In this document: piece by piece, positions 23,448-37,500 of the stretch | How positions within the stretch are numbered: position 1 is the stretch's first letter | Layout of the letters: each line of letters opens with the position of its first letter | NCBI GenBank assembly: GCA_017311185.1 | Contig: JAESUZ010000753.1 | Span: forward strand, 1,488,001 to 1,552,000 | DNA length: 64,000 bases | Direction of reading: 5' to 3' | DNA from: Proteles cristata cristata | Taxonomy: Eukaryota; Chordata; Mammalia; Carnivora; Hyaenidae | Made by a program: the position numbers and the translations under genes | The notes under the pieces: model-generated | What the model was told of the DNA's origin: nothing | Databases searched by the model: none | The model's input: the letters and a program-made list of their open reading frames with translations, nothing else

Positions 23448-23881
23448 ATAGGAAGCCATGTCAAAACTATACAATTAAATTAGGTTTTTGGAGAATTGAA
23501 ATGATTGGTCAGAGTTATGGTATTTTAAGGTAATGAAAAAATTCCAAAGCAAAAGTATTTACAAAACTACAAAGGATGCTATGGATTTGCATGTAGTATA
23601 AAGGTCAAAGACAACCTACTGATTACCAAATGATCACAATTATCCCTTCTCTTTCAAAAATATTACACTGAAAGACTTTACGGTAAGTTGTCTAGCATTA
23701 AATATACCAACCTGTAGTATATCATACATTTTAACACATTCTTCCATAATGCCCAGTAAGAAGGAATAAGAGATAAAATATTAAAAAACAAGAAAATAAA
23801 CATGCTTTAGGAATGTTTTTGCATGTGTATGTGAGAGGAAATGAAAATTATTTCTCATTAGAACTTTCTATATCCTCAAAA

Positions 23882-24039
23882 TTACAAGGACCGAGTTTCT
23901 ACTTCAATTTTTTCTTCTGCTTGTAGACTATCGGGGTCAACATGAACAACTGGAGGTCGTAGGATAACTTCGGGCCCTCCACCATATATAGATTGTAGAA
24001 AATTCCATGTTTCTTCTGAAATCTGACCAGAATCAGCTC
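23882..24039 (-). CDS. USP33: USP33 last coding exon (DUSP2 end, C-terminus, r816-867)
   Basis: 158 nt of coding sequence ending in TAA (complement of 23882-23884). It encodes [40 protein letters not shown] and [11 protein letters not shown], the canonical USP33 C-terminus. The exon continues into the 3' UTR. Confidence 0.97.
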
Positions 24040-27000
24040 CTAAAATTAAGTGCAAACAGAATATTTACAACCCTACAATATTGCAAAATCATTCATAATG
24101 TTCCTCCTAGCATGAATCTTCCGGGGATAATTGAGAACTCTGGGTACATGAATTTTCACATTAGCAGCCCATATTGTTATAAGCTGCAACATATGGTCTG
24201 TCTTAAGAAGTACTCTTTCCTACCTCATACAAAAGTCTTAAAACCTTTGCTCAAATAACAAACACTGGCAACTATGTGGCAAGTATTTGTCCTACTTCAT
24301 GTATGAATTATATCATTGAGCTGAGTAAAAATGTGGCATAGATGGCTGGTAATGATATATTCTTAACAGTGACAAATGGCTTAAATATTAGTCAAACTTA
24401 CCTTGCCTGAGCATTACATTGCCACATTTAGTGACTGCAATTTTAGTGTTATCAATAGGACCTGGAGGATCTAAGTCAAAAAGAAAAACAAATTATCAAA
24501 ATGCACACCTTTCAAAGAAATGCACCAAAGAATTACATATTTCTGTACCTGAAATAGTTGAGGAATGCAACTATATAATCACAAGGATTAATTTTTAGTC
24601 AGATTATTACAGTGAATACTTAACTATCTTCTGAGCTTCTTCTTTCTGAGGTCTTTTTTGTTCACCCAGAACAAAACCAAGAAAGAAAGGGGGAGAGAGG
24701 CTCTGTCACTACCATCCAAAATCTCAATCTTAACTATCCATTTGAGGATCACAGGGTAAAATGCACTTTTAGGAGCACCTGGGTGGCTCAGTCGGTTAAA
24801 CGTCCGGCTTTGGCTCAGGTCATGATCTTGTGGTTCGTGGGTTAGAGCCCTGTGTCAGGCTCTGTGCTGACAGCTCAGAGCCTGGAGCCTGTTTCAGATT
24901 CTGTGACTCCCTCTCTCTGACCCTCCACTGCTCGCTCTCTCTCTCTCTCTCTCTCTCGCAGAAATAAATAAAAAACATTTAAAAAAAATTCTTTAAAAAA
25001 ATAAAATGCACTTTTAATGCTTTAAAAGAACAATTCTTTTGTAATTTAAAAAGAAATCATGTAATTCTCAGTTTATTTCAGATTGTTGTTATTTAAACTA
25101 AAAACAATAAAAGCATTATAAAATGAAACATTAAAATATATCCATTTTTAATTTAAAGGGGAAAAAACACCCGTTTTCCCCTGGAGTACAAAAGTGCAGT
25201 GCATGTCCATTATCAAACTCTGGGGGAAAAAAAAGGGGGCGTGGGGGGAACACAAGAAAAAATATTGTAATCCCATTTCACAAGATAAGCAGTTTTAATA
25301 TCTGTGGTTTTTGTGCTTTTTCATGTTTGCCATTTTTTTAATATAAAAGTTTCAAAGGATGAATACAGTATTGCAACCTTTTTCATATATCAAGAACATC
25401 GTTTTATACATACTGTCACAAAAATTATTTTTAAATTTTTTATAATGTCTATTTTCAGAGAGAGTGCATGCAAGTGGAGGAGGAGCAGAAAAAGAGGGAG
25501 AGAGAAGTCCCAAGCAAGCTATGCACTGAGGAGTTCAATCCCACAAACTGTGAGATTACTACCTGAGCTGAAAACAAGAGTTGGACATTTAACCAACTGA
25601 GCCAACCAGTTGGTTGCCCCACAATATTTGTTTTTAAAGTCCACCTAGTAGTAATAACTATATCATTATGTAACCAATGTTGGGTAGATTTTTTTTTTTA
25701 ACTTTTCGATATTAAGATTGCAGACTAATTTTGTTCAGTTCCTTTATTCCTTCTATGAATATGCTATAATTCATAGAATAGGTTTAAAGCATTTCTATAA
25801 CCAGAATATAAACTAGACAGATCTTTTTTCTCTCTTGTCCACTGGTATAATGCCAAGTGCATACAGATATTCAAAAAATATTTGTTAATTTTAAAAAATC
25901 AAAGAATTTCATTTTCATTTTTTAATTAACCACTTACCTCCATCTTTACCCTTCACAAAACTTTCCCATTCTCTAAACCACTGCATACTGATGCAATAAA
26001 AAGTAGCTGGAGAGTCCTCCTCTTGGAATGCTCTGTTTAGCTATAGGGAGAAAAAAATCAAGTCACCTACTATCTAGAACTTGCTTTAGAGGAGAACAAT
26101 ACAACCATTCTACTTTAGCATCCGAGAAGGCCAATTCCTCATAAAGAATGTGATGTACATTAATGCTAAGTTATCTTAGTACCACAGTAACACTATTAAT
26201 AAATAAGTCTAGGTTATATCTCAAAATTTACAAGTATACTCGGGGCGCCTAGGTGGCGTAGTCGGTTAAGCGTCCGACTTTCGCTTGGGTCATGATCTCG
26301 CGGTTCGTGGGTTCGAGCCCCGCGTCGGGCTCTGTGCTGACTGCCAGCTCAGAGCCTGGAGCCTGTTTCAGTCTGTGACTCCCTCTCTCTCTGACCCTCC
26401 CCTGCTCATGCTGTCTCTCTCTCTCTCTCCTAGAAATAAATAAAAAATATTAAAAAAAAAAATTTACAAGTATACTCAAAAGGAGAATCAAAGACTGGAT
26501 AAATGAAAATGGTCAAGGCAAGTCTTCAAAACAACAAATACTGTACATATTAAAAATCAAATGTGTAAATCTTATTTAGACATACCCACTGTCTACCCTT
26601 TACTTCTGTTCACTTAAGGTATTAGTGGACATTGTTGCTATTACAAACACAATGCTGCAATGAATTACAAACACGATCCTGCAAATAATAATCTTATACA
26701 TATCATTTCACAAAAAAATATATATATTTGTATAGGAAAAATTCCCAAAAGTGGTGGAACAAAAGTCTTAAGGATGTTCTCCTTCTTCTAAGGCCTAAGA
26801 AAATGGGTATGTGACTCAAGTAGGCAAAACTCTACTAGAAATGGAAATTTTCAGGAGTGATCTAATGGTGAGGATGAAGTCGCTCCTGTGTCAATTTTGT
26901 TAGCTAGTTTGGATTCTGAAATTCTGGAGAACTGGTTGTTCAATTTTACCTTTTGATAAATTTCTTTTTTGTGGCTTCTACTGCTTTCAACTAAAGAAGT

Positions 27001-30000
27001 CCAAATGATAGAAAAGCTAGTATGAAAAGAAAGGTGGTGGCAAAAGAGCTTGGGAAAGATAAAGGGTATCTGAAATTTATCTAATTGTATTAGTGTGAAA
27101 AGACAGGAGACTCTTAAAAATATTTCATTATGGGTAACTAACTGCCGATGGTACATGCTTTTACATGGCTATCACTTCTTTTCATGCATATCTGAATACC
27201 TTCCTCACCTCCTTCAAGTCTTTGCTTAAACGTTACCTTCTCAATAAGGCCTATCTTCATCACCCTTTTTAAAATCACACCTGACAACTCCCCTCATCAC
27301 TGTACTCTTGTTCTGTTATTTTATTTTTCCAAAAAACTCATTACTTTTCAATACATAATGTATTATTTATTTATTAAAGTTATTTGAGGGCAAGGATCTT
27401 TCTGGGATACAAGATAGTTGCTTCCACAGAACAATGAAAGGCAATGAAAAACACTGTTGGCTGTCTGATGGTTTACAAAGAAACCAAAGTATGTCTGTCT
27501 CAAGGTAGAGAATTAAAATTAGCACTTTCTATGATGCACAATTTATCCCTATAGAACTGAGATTTCTGAAATGTAATGTCAGACTGATTCTACCATTGAA
27601 TACACTTAGTACATAGCATTACCAGGTTTGAACACTTTCAGGACTTCATCTTTAGCATTAGGATATTTCTTATTTGTCTAGGCAGGGCTTTTAAAATATT
27701 TAGTTAACTACAATCACCTCATTAATTTAAATACACATGTTGGGGTGCCTGGGTGGCTCGGCTGGTTGAGTGTCCAACTCTTGACTTTAGCTCAGGTCAT
27801 GATCTCACAGTTTATAAGTTTGAGCCCTTCACCAGGCTCCACGTTGACAGTGTGGAGCCTGCTTGGGATTAACTCACTCTGCCCCTCCCCAACTCATGCT
27901 CATGCTTGCTCGCTCTCTCAAAAAAAAAAAAAAAGAAAAAAAGATACATGTTTTTTCTACTTCTGGTTAATTTCTCTAAACTCTTGCCCTTAAAGTTGTT
28001 CCTCCCCTCTATTCTCTTCTAAATTAACTATGGGGTGCCTAGGTGGCTTAGTCAATTAAGCATAGGACTCTTGATTTCAGCTCAGGTAATAATTTCATTA
28101 CAAGTCCTGAGTCAAGCTCCACCCTGGGCTCAATTTCTCAGTCATCCTCTTCACTGGGTCTGGAGCTGCTTAGGATTCTCTCTCTCCCTCTCTCTCTGCC
28201 TGTCCCCCAGTCACCCACATGCTCTCTCTCAAAATTTGTTTTAATTAAAAAAAAAAAAAAGAATAAAACAGGGGCGCCTGGGTGGCTTAGTCGGTTAAGC
28301 GTCTGACTTTCGCTTAGGTCATGATCTCGCGGTTCATGGGTTCAAGCCCCGCGTCAGGCTCTGTGCTGACTGCCAGCTCAGAGCCTGGAGCCTGTTTCAG
28401 TCTGTGACTCCCTCTCTCTCTGACCCTCCCTGCTCACGCTGTCTCTCTCTCTCCTAGAAATAAATAAAACATTAAAATAAATAAATAAATAAATATATAT
28501 ATAAATAAGAATAAAATAATCTATTAGAGAACAACATTGGATTCTATAACATGTTGAAATTTGTTTTCCATCTGTTTTTTTATGATATAATATCCTTATG
28601 TCCTTATCTCCCTGAGGATCAACTGTATTTAATGTTTATTTATTTTTGATAGAGCTCAAATGGGGGAGGGGCAGAGAGAGAAGGGGACAGAGGATCCAAA
28701 GCGGGCTGTGTACTGATAGCAGTGAGCCCAATGCACGGCTCAAACTTATGAACCGTGAAATCATGACCTGAGCCAAAGTCAGACGCTCAACCGACTAAGC
28801 CACCCAGTTGTACCCCCAATTGTATTTATTTTAAAGCTTAATTTAAGAAATCACTTAATTCTATGGATTAGAACCTACCTAAGATAGTTCCTTCTTTAAC
28901 TGACCCATATCTCCTTATTTACCGCTGTATCCAAGCAAAAACCTTTATGCTTGCTGCCTTATACAATCCAGGTGACAGAACGCTGAGGTTATTATTGGTA
29001 TCTGCCATTTTCAGGCTTGAAACCAATGTGGTCATTTCCTGTGGCCTTTGGTTTGCTTCTTCAACCTGATCCTATCTACTATCTATCTATCAGAAACTCT
29101 ACTTAAGTTCCAGTCTACCAAGGGCAACTATACTTGTACTCTAGTGTTAAGTTTTATACTAACACATGATTTTCTTTAAAAAAGAGGGGTAGAGGGAGGG
29201 GAGAATGCATGGATGGCTTAGTCAGGGTAGAACATCCAACTCTTGATCTCAGTGTTGTGAGTTAAAGCCCCACACTGGGCATGGAGCCTGCTTTAAAAAA
29301 GGGGAGGGTGAGTAAATTTATAGTTTTGCAACCACAACCACAAACCAGTTTAGAACATTTCTGACACCACAAAAAGTTCCCTTGCACCATTCTACAATCA
29401 ATCTCTTATTCTCAGCCTCAAGAAACCACTGATGTACACTGTCTTCAGGGTTTCCCATTTTTCAGCTATTTCATATAAACAGAATCCAACATCACACAGC
29501 CTTTTCACATCTACTTTCACTTAGCATGTTTCTGAGATTCATTCATGTTGCTGCATCCATCAATAGCCCAAATATTTTTACTGCCAGTAGTATTTCCACT
29601 GTAGAGCTACCACATTTTGTTCATCCATTTGTTAGCTGATAACATTTCAATGGTTTCCAGTTTGGGTCAATTATGAACAATACTACTATGAACATCTGTG
29701 TACAGGTTTCTTTTCTTTCTTTTTTTTTTTTTTTTCTTTTCTTTTTAATGTAAGCTTTATGCCCAACTTGGGGCTTGAACTCATGACCCCAAGATCAAGA
29801 GTCACATGCTCTACAGATTGAGCTGCCAGTGAGGCACACTTCCTGTGAACATAAGTTTTTGTGAACATAAGTTTTCATTTCTCTGGAGTAAAATACTCAG
29901 GAGTGACACTGCTGAGTTGCATGCGCTTATACTTATTTAACCTAAAAGAAACTGCCAAACTGTCATTTGGCATGTAACATCTTGCATGCTCACCAGCATA

Positions 30001-33000
30001 TGACTATTCCACTTGTCCTGCATTCTTGCAAGCACATGATGTTATCCAGTTACTTTAGCCATTCTAAGAACTGTGTGATGGTATTTCACTGGTGTAACCT
30101 GCATTTTCCTAACGACTGCTGATAGTGTACCTTTTCATGTGTTTACTAGTCACCCCTTCTTTAAGATAATGTCTACTAAAATATTTTCCTTGGGGAACCT
30201 GGGTGGCTCAGCTGGTTAAGCAGCCAACTCTTATTTCAACTCAGGTCATGATCTCACAGTAGTGAGATTAGGCCCCATGTCGGGCTCACATTCATGAGAG
30301 TCACTGACCTTATCATGTGGCATCACCTAAAAGCTGCTGGCCTATTGAAGACTCAGTTTTTGTGCATGGGTGGCAAAATTCTGTGGGGTTGATACTGTCC
30401 TCTGTGGTATGGTATATGCTCCAAACTAGAAATCTCTACATGGCATTTTCCCCATAATCAGAATACATGAGGCTAAGTACCAGGTAAAGAAAGTACCTAA
30501 TGACATGTAAATCTTTGCTTCTCATCTCCATAACTTTGGCCTCTACTAGTTTGGAGGTATTCAATTCCAAAGGGAAACAACAATGGTTTTACTGGACTAA
30601 GAGTTGAAATACTCCTCTGGTTATGTATGGTTCCTCATGTCACTGCACCAAGAGGCAGAGTGGGTTACAGTACTGGCTATTTAAAGGCTGAAATAAAATG
30701 GCCACTATACAACAGGAACAAAGAGGCTTATGTCTGAAAAACCAGATTATACCCACTGTATTAGTTTCAGAGGGCTACTGTGTTAACAGATTACAATAAA
30801 CTTGGTATCTGAAAACAGATATTTAATCTTCCAAAGTTCTGGAGAACAGAAGCCTAAAATCAAGGTGTAGGCAGGAACATATACATTAGGGAAGATTTTA
30901 GGGGAAATTCTAAAATTTCTGCTTGTGGCTGTATATTCCAAGCTCTGCCCCCTGTCTATATATGGCTTTCAGTCTTCTGAGTCTTTTTCTTCTGTAGGTC
31001 TTTTTATAGGGACGTTTATCATTGAATTTAGGGTACATGCATATAATCTACAATGATCTCATCTCAAGATCTTTAAATTAATTACATATGCAAAGGCCCT
31101 TTTTCAAATCAGGTCATATTCACAATTAAGGTCAATTCACAGAGATTAGAACATGGAGATATCTTTCTGGGGAACCACCATTCAACCCACTCCAAGCAGC
31201 ATTCAGTACTTCCATACCCAGAGGTTAAAAGCTAACAGACAACTAGAGAAATCTAAACCAAGCAAGACTACAAAGACCTCAGATTCTTTGGTAATGATGG
31301 TCTGGGTTACTTTACACCAAGTAAATATAACCACAACCAACTTAAGTGCTGGTTGAGAAAACAGAGAATATGGAATGGGGTAAATGATCAGCTGGAGACA
31401 CTTATTTCTTCCTTACCACATATACATATTTGTAAACATTTAGCAAATTTGTAAATAATTATACATTTTCTTTTCTTCCTCTACTACTTCATATAAGGTA
31501 TACTGGTTGTGGTTGATCTTACAGTTTTTTTCTTTTTAATTTTTTTAATGTTTTATTTATTTTTAAGAGAGAGAGATCGCAAGTGGGAAAAGGGCAGAGA
31601 GAGAAAAAGAGGAAGACAAATTCAGAAGGAGGCTCCCGACTCTGAGGTGTCAGCACAGAGCCTGACGCGGGGCTCGAACCCACAAGCTGTGAGATCATGA
31701 CCTGAGCCGAAGTCGGACGCTTAACCGACTGAGCCACTCAGGCGCCCCAGTTTATTCTTTACAGTATAAAAGGGATATTGTGACTGAAGACTGAACTAAA
31801 GATGAATGACTAACATCCAAAAATGGATATAGTGACTCAGAACTTTGGATCTCCCAAGTTTTCATGAGGAAAGTGTAAATGTAGCATGTATTGGTACATA
31901 AGCTAGTTGCATGGTGTTACTCAGAAACAGGATACTGTTGCTACTGCTGTTGCTTACATGCATGAGTGTGTATGAAGGCTGAGGTGACAAACGGCAGACT
32001 TTACTGTACAGCCCATAATGGATCATTTCCATTCATTCTTGCACTCTCTTCTGTGGAGAAGCCTACATATATTCTCTAGGACCCCAATCCAGGAGTACTC
32101 CAGATTAGGCGTTATCAATGATATATGCAATATATAGAAGGCACAAAAGAAAGCTACTTCTCCTCCCCTCTGGTGGCAGCTACGACAGGACTGAAGCATC
32201 CGTAGATGGCATAAATAGGATTTTGCCACTGCTGCCAAGCATCCTCCCAAGAATCCTTCACTTGGTGTCATAGGCAGCTAACATCTTTAAAAGCAGCAGC
32301 ATCTTGTACCTTATGAGCATCCTCAGAATAACCATCAGGGTCCTGATGTTAGCAGGTTATCAAGTTTATTAAATTTCTGAGCATTCTTCTGAAAATTACC
32401 AGTGGCAAACAGTAGAGATAATTTCCAGAGGCTCTGAGCAATTTTTAATTTTTTAACTTGGAACAGTCTCAAACATACAGGAAAACTCCAATATAACACA
32501 AAGAAATTTTCTTTGCTTAGACCATGGAGAATAAGTTGCTAAGCAGATGTTCCTTTCCTCTAAAAATCTTGGTGTATATTTCATACGTACAAGGAAATTT
32601 TTCTACAAAACTAACAGAAATGACTAAAATTTGAAAATCAACATTGATATGAACCTGCCACTTCCACAAGGAAGGCTGGTACCTTTTAGTGAAGAAAGAT
32701 GTTAAGAGGCCAAGATCTGATGAGAGATAGGTATTTTTAATCCTATTGGAATTATCATTGCTCCCAGGCCCTTTTAGTGACAAAGTTAGGGAATTAACAT
32801 ATATACATCATTTGCTTCCTTGTATGCATACACATATACACATTTGTACCTCTGTATGTATATATGTATCACCATGAGTTAACAAAAATACCTACAAGTC
32901 CAATCTAGTAACATGATCCATTTTAGTTTTCTCCCTTTCCATACCTGTAACTCTTATCTGACAATGAGAAATGTGGTTCTCATTACACTTATTATTTGAT

Positions 33001-34502
33001 CAATTCTACATATGGAATCAATCCCTCAATCCTATCATCCACTGCACCCCAATCCCTAGCCAACATGGGTATCCATTTTCATCTTACCTGGGCTCCAACC
33101 CCCTTGACAGGGACACACAAGAAACTCCTTAACCTGTTTGGGCTCTGAAACCCCCACTGGCCACCTCTCCTATCTCCAGCACAGCAGCCTATCCCACGTC
33201 CAGATATCCTAAGAGTCAGCAGTGGTCTTCTTGACCTTCATTGCCCAGTCCTTTCAGTAGTTGTTTAAATTTCTTTGCTTATATTCCTTTTATACTCAAA
33301 ATACTTAAAATAACTTTTGTTCCCCAAATGCTAATAAATATAGTCATTAACCATTTATTTAAGCATTCTTAATTAAAAAAAAATTTTAATGTTTATTTAT
33401 TTCTGAGAGATACAGAGACAGAGCATGAGCAGGGGAGAGGCAAAGAGAAAGAGAGACACAGAATCCAAAGCAGGCTTCAGCCTCAGAGCTATCAGCACAG
33501 AGTCTGATGCAGGGCTCAAACTCATGAATTGCAAGATCATGACCTCAGCTTGGGACCTCAGACTTGGGACCTCAGATGCCCAAGTGAGCCACCCAGGTGC
33601 CACGGAATGAACCTATTGTAAATATTCAACTATAACTTTCCTCCTTAGATTTAAAATGAGGCCTAAGCACAATACACAAATTGATACCTACATTATTTTC
33701 CTGTGTATGTGAAAATTTCTTTACTTTAGTAAAGGATACTCACAAGAAAATCTCAAGCCCATGAAAAGAAGCAGGTATGTATATATGTGAGCATGTGCTG
33801 GGCAGCCATAACATGGAACATACTGTTCATGTCTTGTCTATTTTTTAATGTTTATTTAGAGAGAGATATAATGAGCAGGGGAGGAACAGAGAGCCTAAGC
33901 AGGCTCCAAGCTGTCAGTGCAGAGCCGGACGTGGGGCTCAATCCCACGAACTAACTGAGCCACCCAGGTGCACCCATCTCTTGTCTATTTAACAACTTCC
34001 TCCCCTTTTTCACTGAAAGAATCTCAGTTTTCTGATACAAAATTACTCATCCCTCCACCAATATAATCTTAGTAGGATTATCAATGCACTTGCCTCTCAG
34101 GTGACCAAAACTCTACCAGGATTTTGTACTGTTTGGATCATAAATAAAAAGTTGAAGCTGTGCAACTGACAACAGTACTTTGAAGATACTTACTGCTATC
34201 TAGATAAATGGAACTATATTAGTCCTTGTCCATAAAAACTGGTTTATTTTTTTTAATAGTTCTTTATTTTGAGACAGAGAGCATGTGTGCAAGGGAGAGG
34301 CAGAGAAGAGAGGGAGAGAAAGAGAAAAAGAAAAAGAGAAAGAGAATCCCAAACAGGCTCCATGCTGGCAGCATGGAGCCCAACGAGGGGCTCAAACTCA
34401 CGAATTGTGAGATCATGACCTGAGCTGAAACCAAGAGTTTCAAGACACTCAACTGACTGCGCCACTCAGGCGCCCCCATAAAACCTGGCTAACAATGTAT
34501 AT

Positions 34503-34535
<33 letters not shown>

Positions 34536-37500
34536 TGGTAATGTGCCATAATTAACCAGTGATACTACAGTTTCCTCTCTTTAATTACTTAATTACCTAT
34601 GAATTACTTCATTTTGCGTCTCTGAATTAGTGCATATCATTAGTGCAAGTTTAAATATGTCTTTTTTTCCTCAACCACTGTGGTATTTTAAAACTTCAGA
34701 GTCTAAGACCATTAAATAGTTCTAAGCCCACAGAAAATCCTGAATTTGCATATGGGTGGGTCATTCAGTCAACATATACACATTAAATGATTCTGAGTAT
34801 GAAGGACACACAATGTTACATTAGTTTCAGGTGTATAACATAGTGATTCCGAATGTTTATACATTATACTGCATTCACCACAGTGTAGCTACCATCTCTC
34901 CTGATCCATTGCTATTACAGTAGCATTGACTATATTCCTTCATGTCTTATTCATTCCATAACCATAGCCTGTATCCCTATTATCTCCCACTCCCCCACAT
35001 TTTTAAATTTTAAATTAAAATGGGTTTTAATTGACTTCATGTTGATTCTCTTCAAAAAGTCGATAATCTGATTTATTTTAAAAATATCAAAGGCTAATTC
35101 TGCTGTAGTGGCAAGTGTGTGAAAACTGCACAGATATAGTTTAAGCTTAAAAAAAATCAAATAGATTATTTTTAAAAAATCAAATAAATTATTTTAAAAA
35201 ATGCACAAGCAAACAAGAAAAGCCTGGATGTTTAGCTCTTCCTACTGATTCTGTGATGACCTTCTGACTGTTGTTTGTTTGCAATCAAGGAATGCTTCAC
35301 AATATATGCATTTTGAGGACTATATCTGAAAATATAGACAGTCCCACAAAACAATACTATATTTCACAAAAAGATGAAAGTAGAGAATGCAGTGTCTGGG
35401 TAGATACTTCCAGAAAAAAAATAAAGGAAATCTTTAATCTACCACTTCAGTAAGGAGATTTTTTACAAGTGCCAATCTGTAAAACAAAATCTTTCACCAA
35501 TCCATGAAAACAAAACCCCATAAAAGGAGAACTTAACTCACTAGAATTTTAGTGGCCTGTCAGAGTTCTCTCGCTGTTACACACCCTGAACACTTACAAT
35601 TCCTTCATCTAATCATTTCGTTAATATAATTCTGCTAATTGTCAGTTATCTTAATCCTAAATCACATTTACAACTTGAAAAGCATCAATTTTTACCCGAA
35701 TAAAAATTTCCAATTCAGTTTTTCTTCTTTTTTCAATTTTCTCTGCCTCAATTTGGCAAGTGTGACAGATGTACAGATGGTTGACAGCTGGTCCTCCTCC
35801 ATACCTAAAGCATGAAGAATTTAATAATTATGATAATGTTAAAGAAAGTTGATGTTCTAGAAAATTTTTCTCCAACATTTAGTAAATGGCTAAATCCCTA
35901 GTAAAGAATAAACTGGCACCAAAAAAATTCTGTCATAATTAAACTAATGTAAAAAATCAAATAATTGTAACAACTTGATTTTATGTTTATCAGGGTCAAT
36001 GTCTATCAATTTATTGACTAACCTGCTTTATATTTTAACTTTCCCTTGCAGCTACTTCTGCTACCAAATATGTTAGAGGCAACAATACAAAGTAAGAGGT
36101 GGCTTTCAAAAAATTACAACACAGCATGTAATACAGCCATTAATTTGATTAAAATTAATCAAATTTTAATCAGAAAGAGCCTTTCCCTGGCTTCAAAGTA
36201 AGAATTCATGGAATGAATTATTTTCAATATACATATTTTTGAGAGCGAGTGTGTGTGCACACAAGTGCAGAAGGGGCAAAGAGGGAGAAAATCGTTTTTT
36301 ATTTTTAATTTTTTTAATGTTTATTTATTTTTGACAGACAGTGCACAAGCAAGGGAGGGGCAGAGAGTGAAGGTAAGAGAGAACCCTAACCAGGTTCCAT
36401 GCTGTCAGTGCAAACCCCAAGGTAAGGCTCAAATTCATGAACTGTGAGATCATGATCAAAGCCAAAATCAAGAGTCCGATGCTTAAATAATTGAGTCACC
36501 CATGTGCCTCATATTTTCAATATTTAACTAAATCAGAGGTAGGAAATTATATGTGAAATGTTTTAAAATGAAATTTAAAACTTTAAAATCTCAGACTTAA
36601 ATATCACCCGTATACCTTTAGGTATGAGAACATAAAAATTAGAATTAATCATCTAGACTTGGGCCACATTAACTAACGAAGTCTTCCTATTCATATTCAC
36701 ACTTCAGAGTGAATAATAATGGAAAAAAAGGATTTTCCACGTTAGTGACATAAAGCATAAGGAGCAATGTGAAACAATACAATCCCCTTTTAACAAGTTT
36801 CACCAACTGATTTTCATAATACCATACTGTCTGATTTAAAACAACAAACCTGCTGTACAGGTTATCCCAAATGTTCTGAGGCAGCATCAAAACCAGGTCT
36901 TCAATATAACCAGCTTTTCGTGGAGGAACACCTAAAAAAGTTTAGATGGGTGTATTTTGTTCTTAAATTCCTTTATACAACTTTTAAAGGTTAAACTCAT
37001 TTTTAAACTGATTAGTCACTGGCGTTTTTCAATCAGTATTCTTAAAGATTAAGTAAGTGCAAGTATTTCTAGTGATTACATTCCTAAAAATGAGCCTATT
37101 TCTTTTTTTTTTAATGTTTTATTTATTTCTGAGAGAGAGAAAGAGAGACAGCGTGAGCACAGGAGGGTCAGAGAGAGAGGGAGATGCAGGCTCCAGGCTC
37201 TAAGGTAGTGGTCAGCACAGAGCCCAACACAGGGCTCGAACCCATGAACCATGAGATCATGACCTGAGCCGAAGTCAGACACTTAACCAATTGAGCCATG
37301 CAGGCGCCCCAAAATGAGCCTATTTCTTGTAGTAGTTAGAGAAAAATCACCTAACCAACATCTTCAAGGAATTTATGTAAATCCTTACTAAGCACTGACT
37401 GTGTATTGGGGGAAATCAAAGGAAAATAAACGATCTTTCCTTCATGGAGCTTGAGCCAGCAAAAGACATGAGGCACTTATTATATAACTAACTACAATAA

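Larger units (their letters stand above)
22846..23881 (-). other. USP33: USP33 3' untranslated region
   Basis: About 1.04 kb from the stop codon to the inferred cleavage site. No SINE or L1 is inserted here although such copies occur about once per kb elsewhere, which fits a constrained 3' UTR. The end is set about 20 nt past the AATAAA at 22,866-22,871; the exact cleavage position is inferred. Confidence 0.75.
24471..25937 (-). other. USP33 intron between exons s and t
   Basis: Contains two SINEs; 25,016-25,430 and 25,621-25,930 hold nothing else recognisable. A G-rich stretch at 25,221-25,249 has three G runs. Confidence 0.8.
26478..35695 (-). other. long USP33 intron (between exons r and s)
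   Basis: Repeat-filled. 26,630-26,760 vaguely resembles antisense L1; 28,820-29,190, 31,190-31,525, 31,750-33,370 and 34,980-35,690 contain no element or exon I recognise. Confidence 0.75.
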
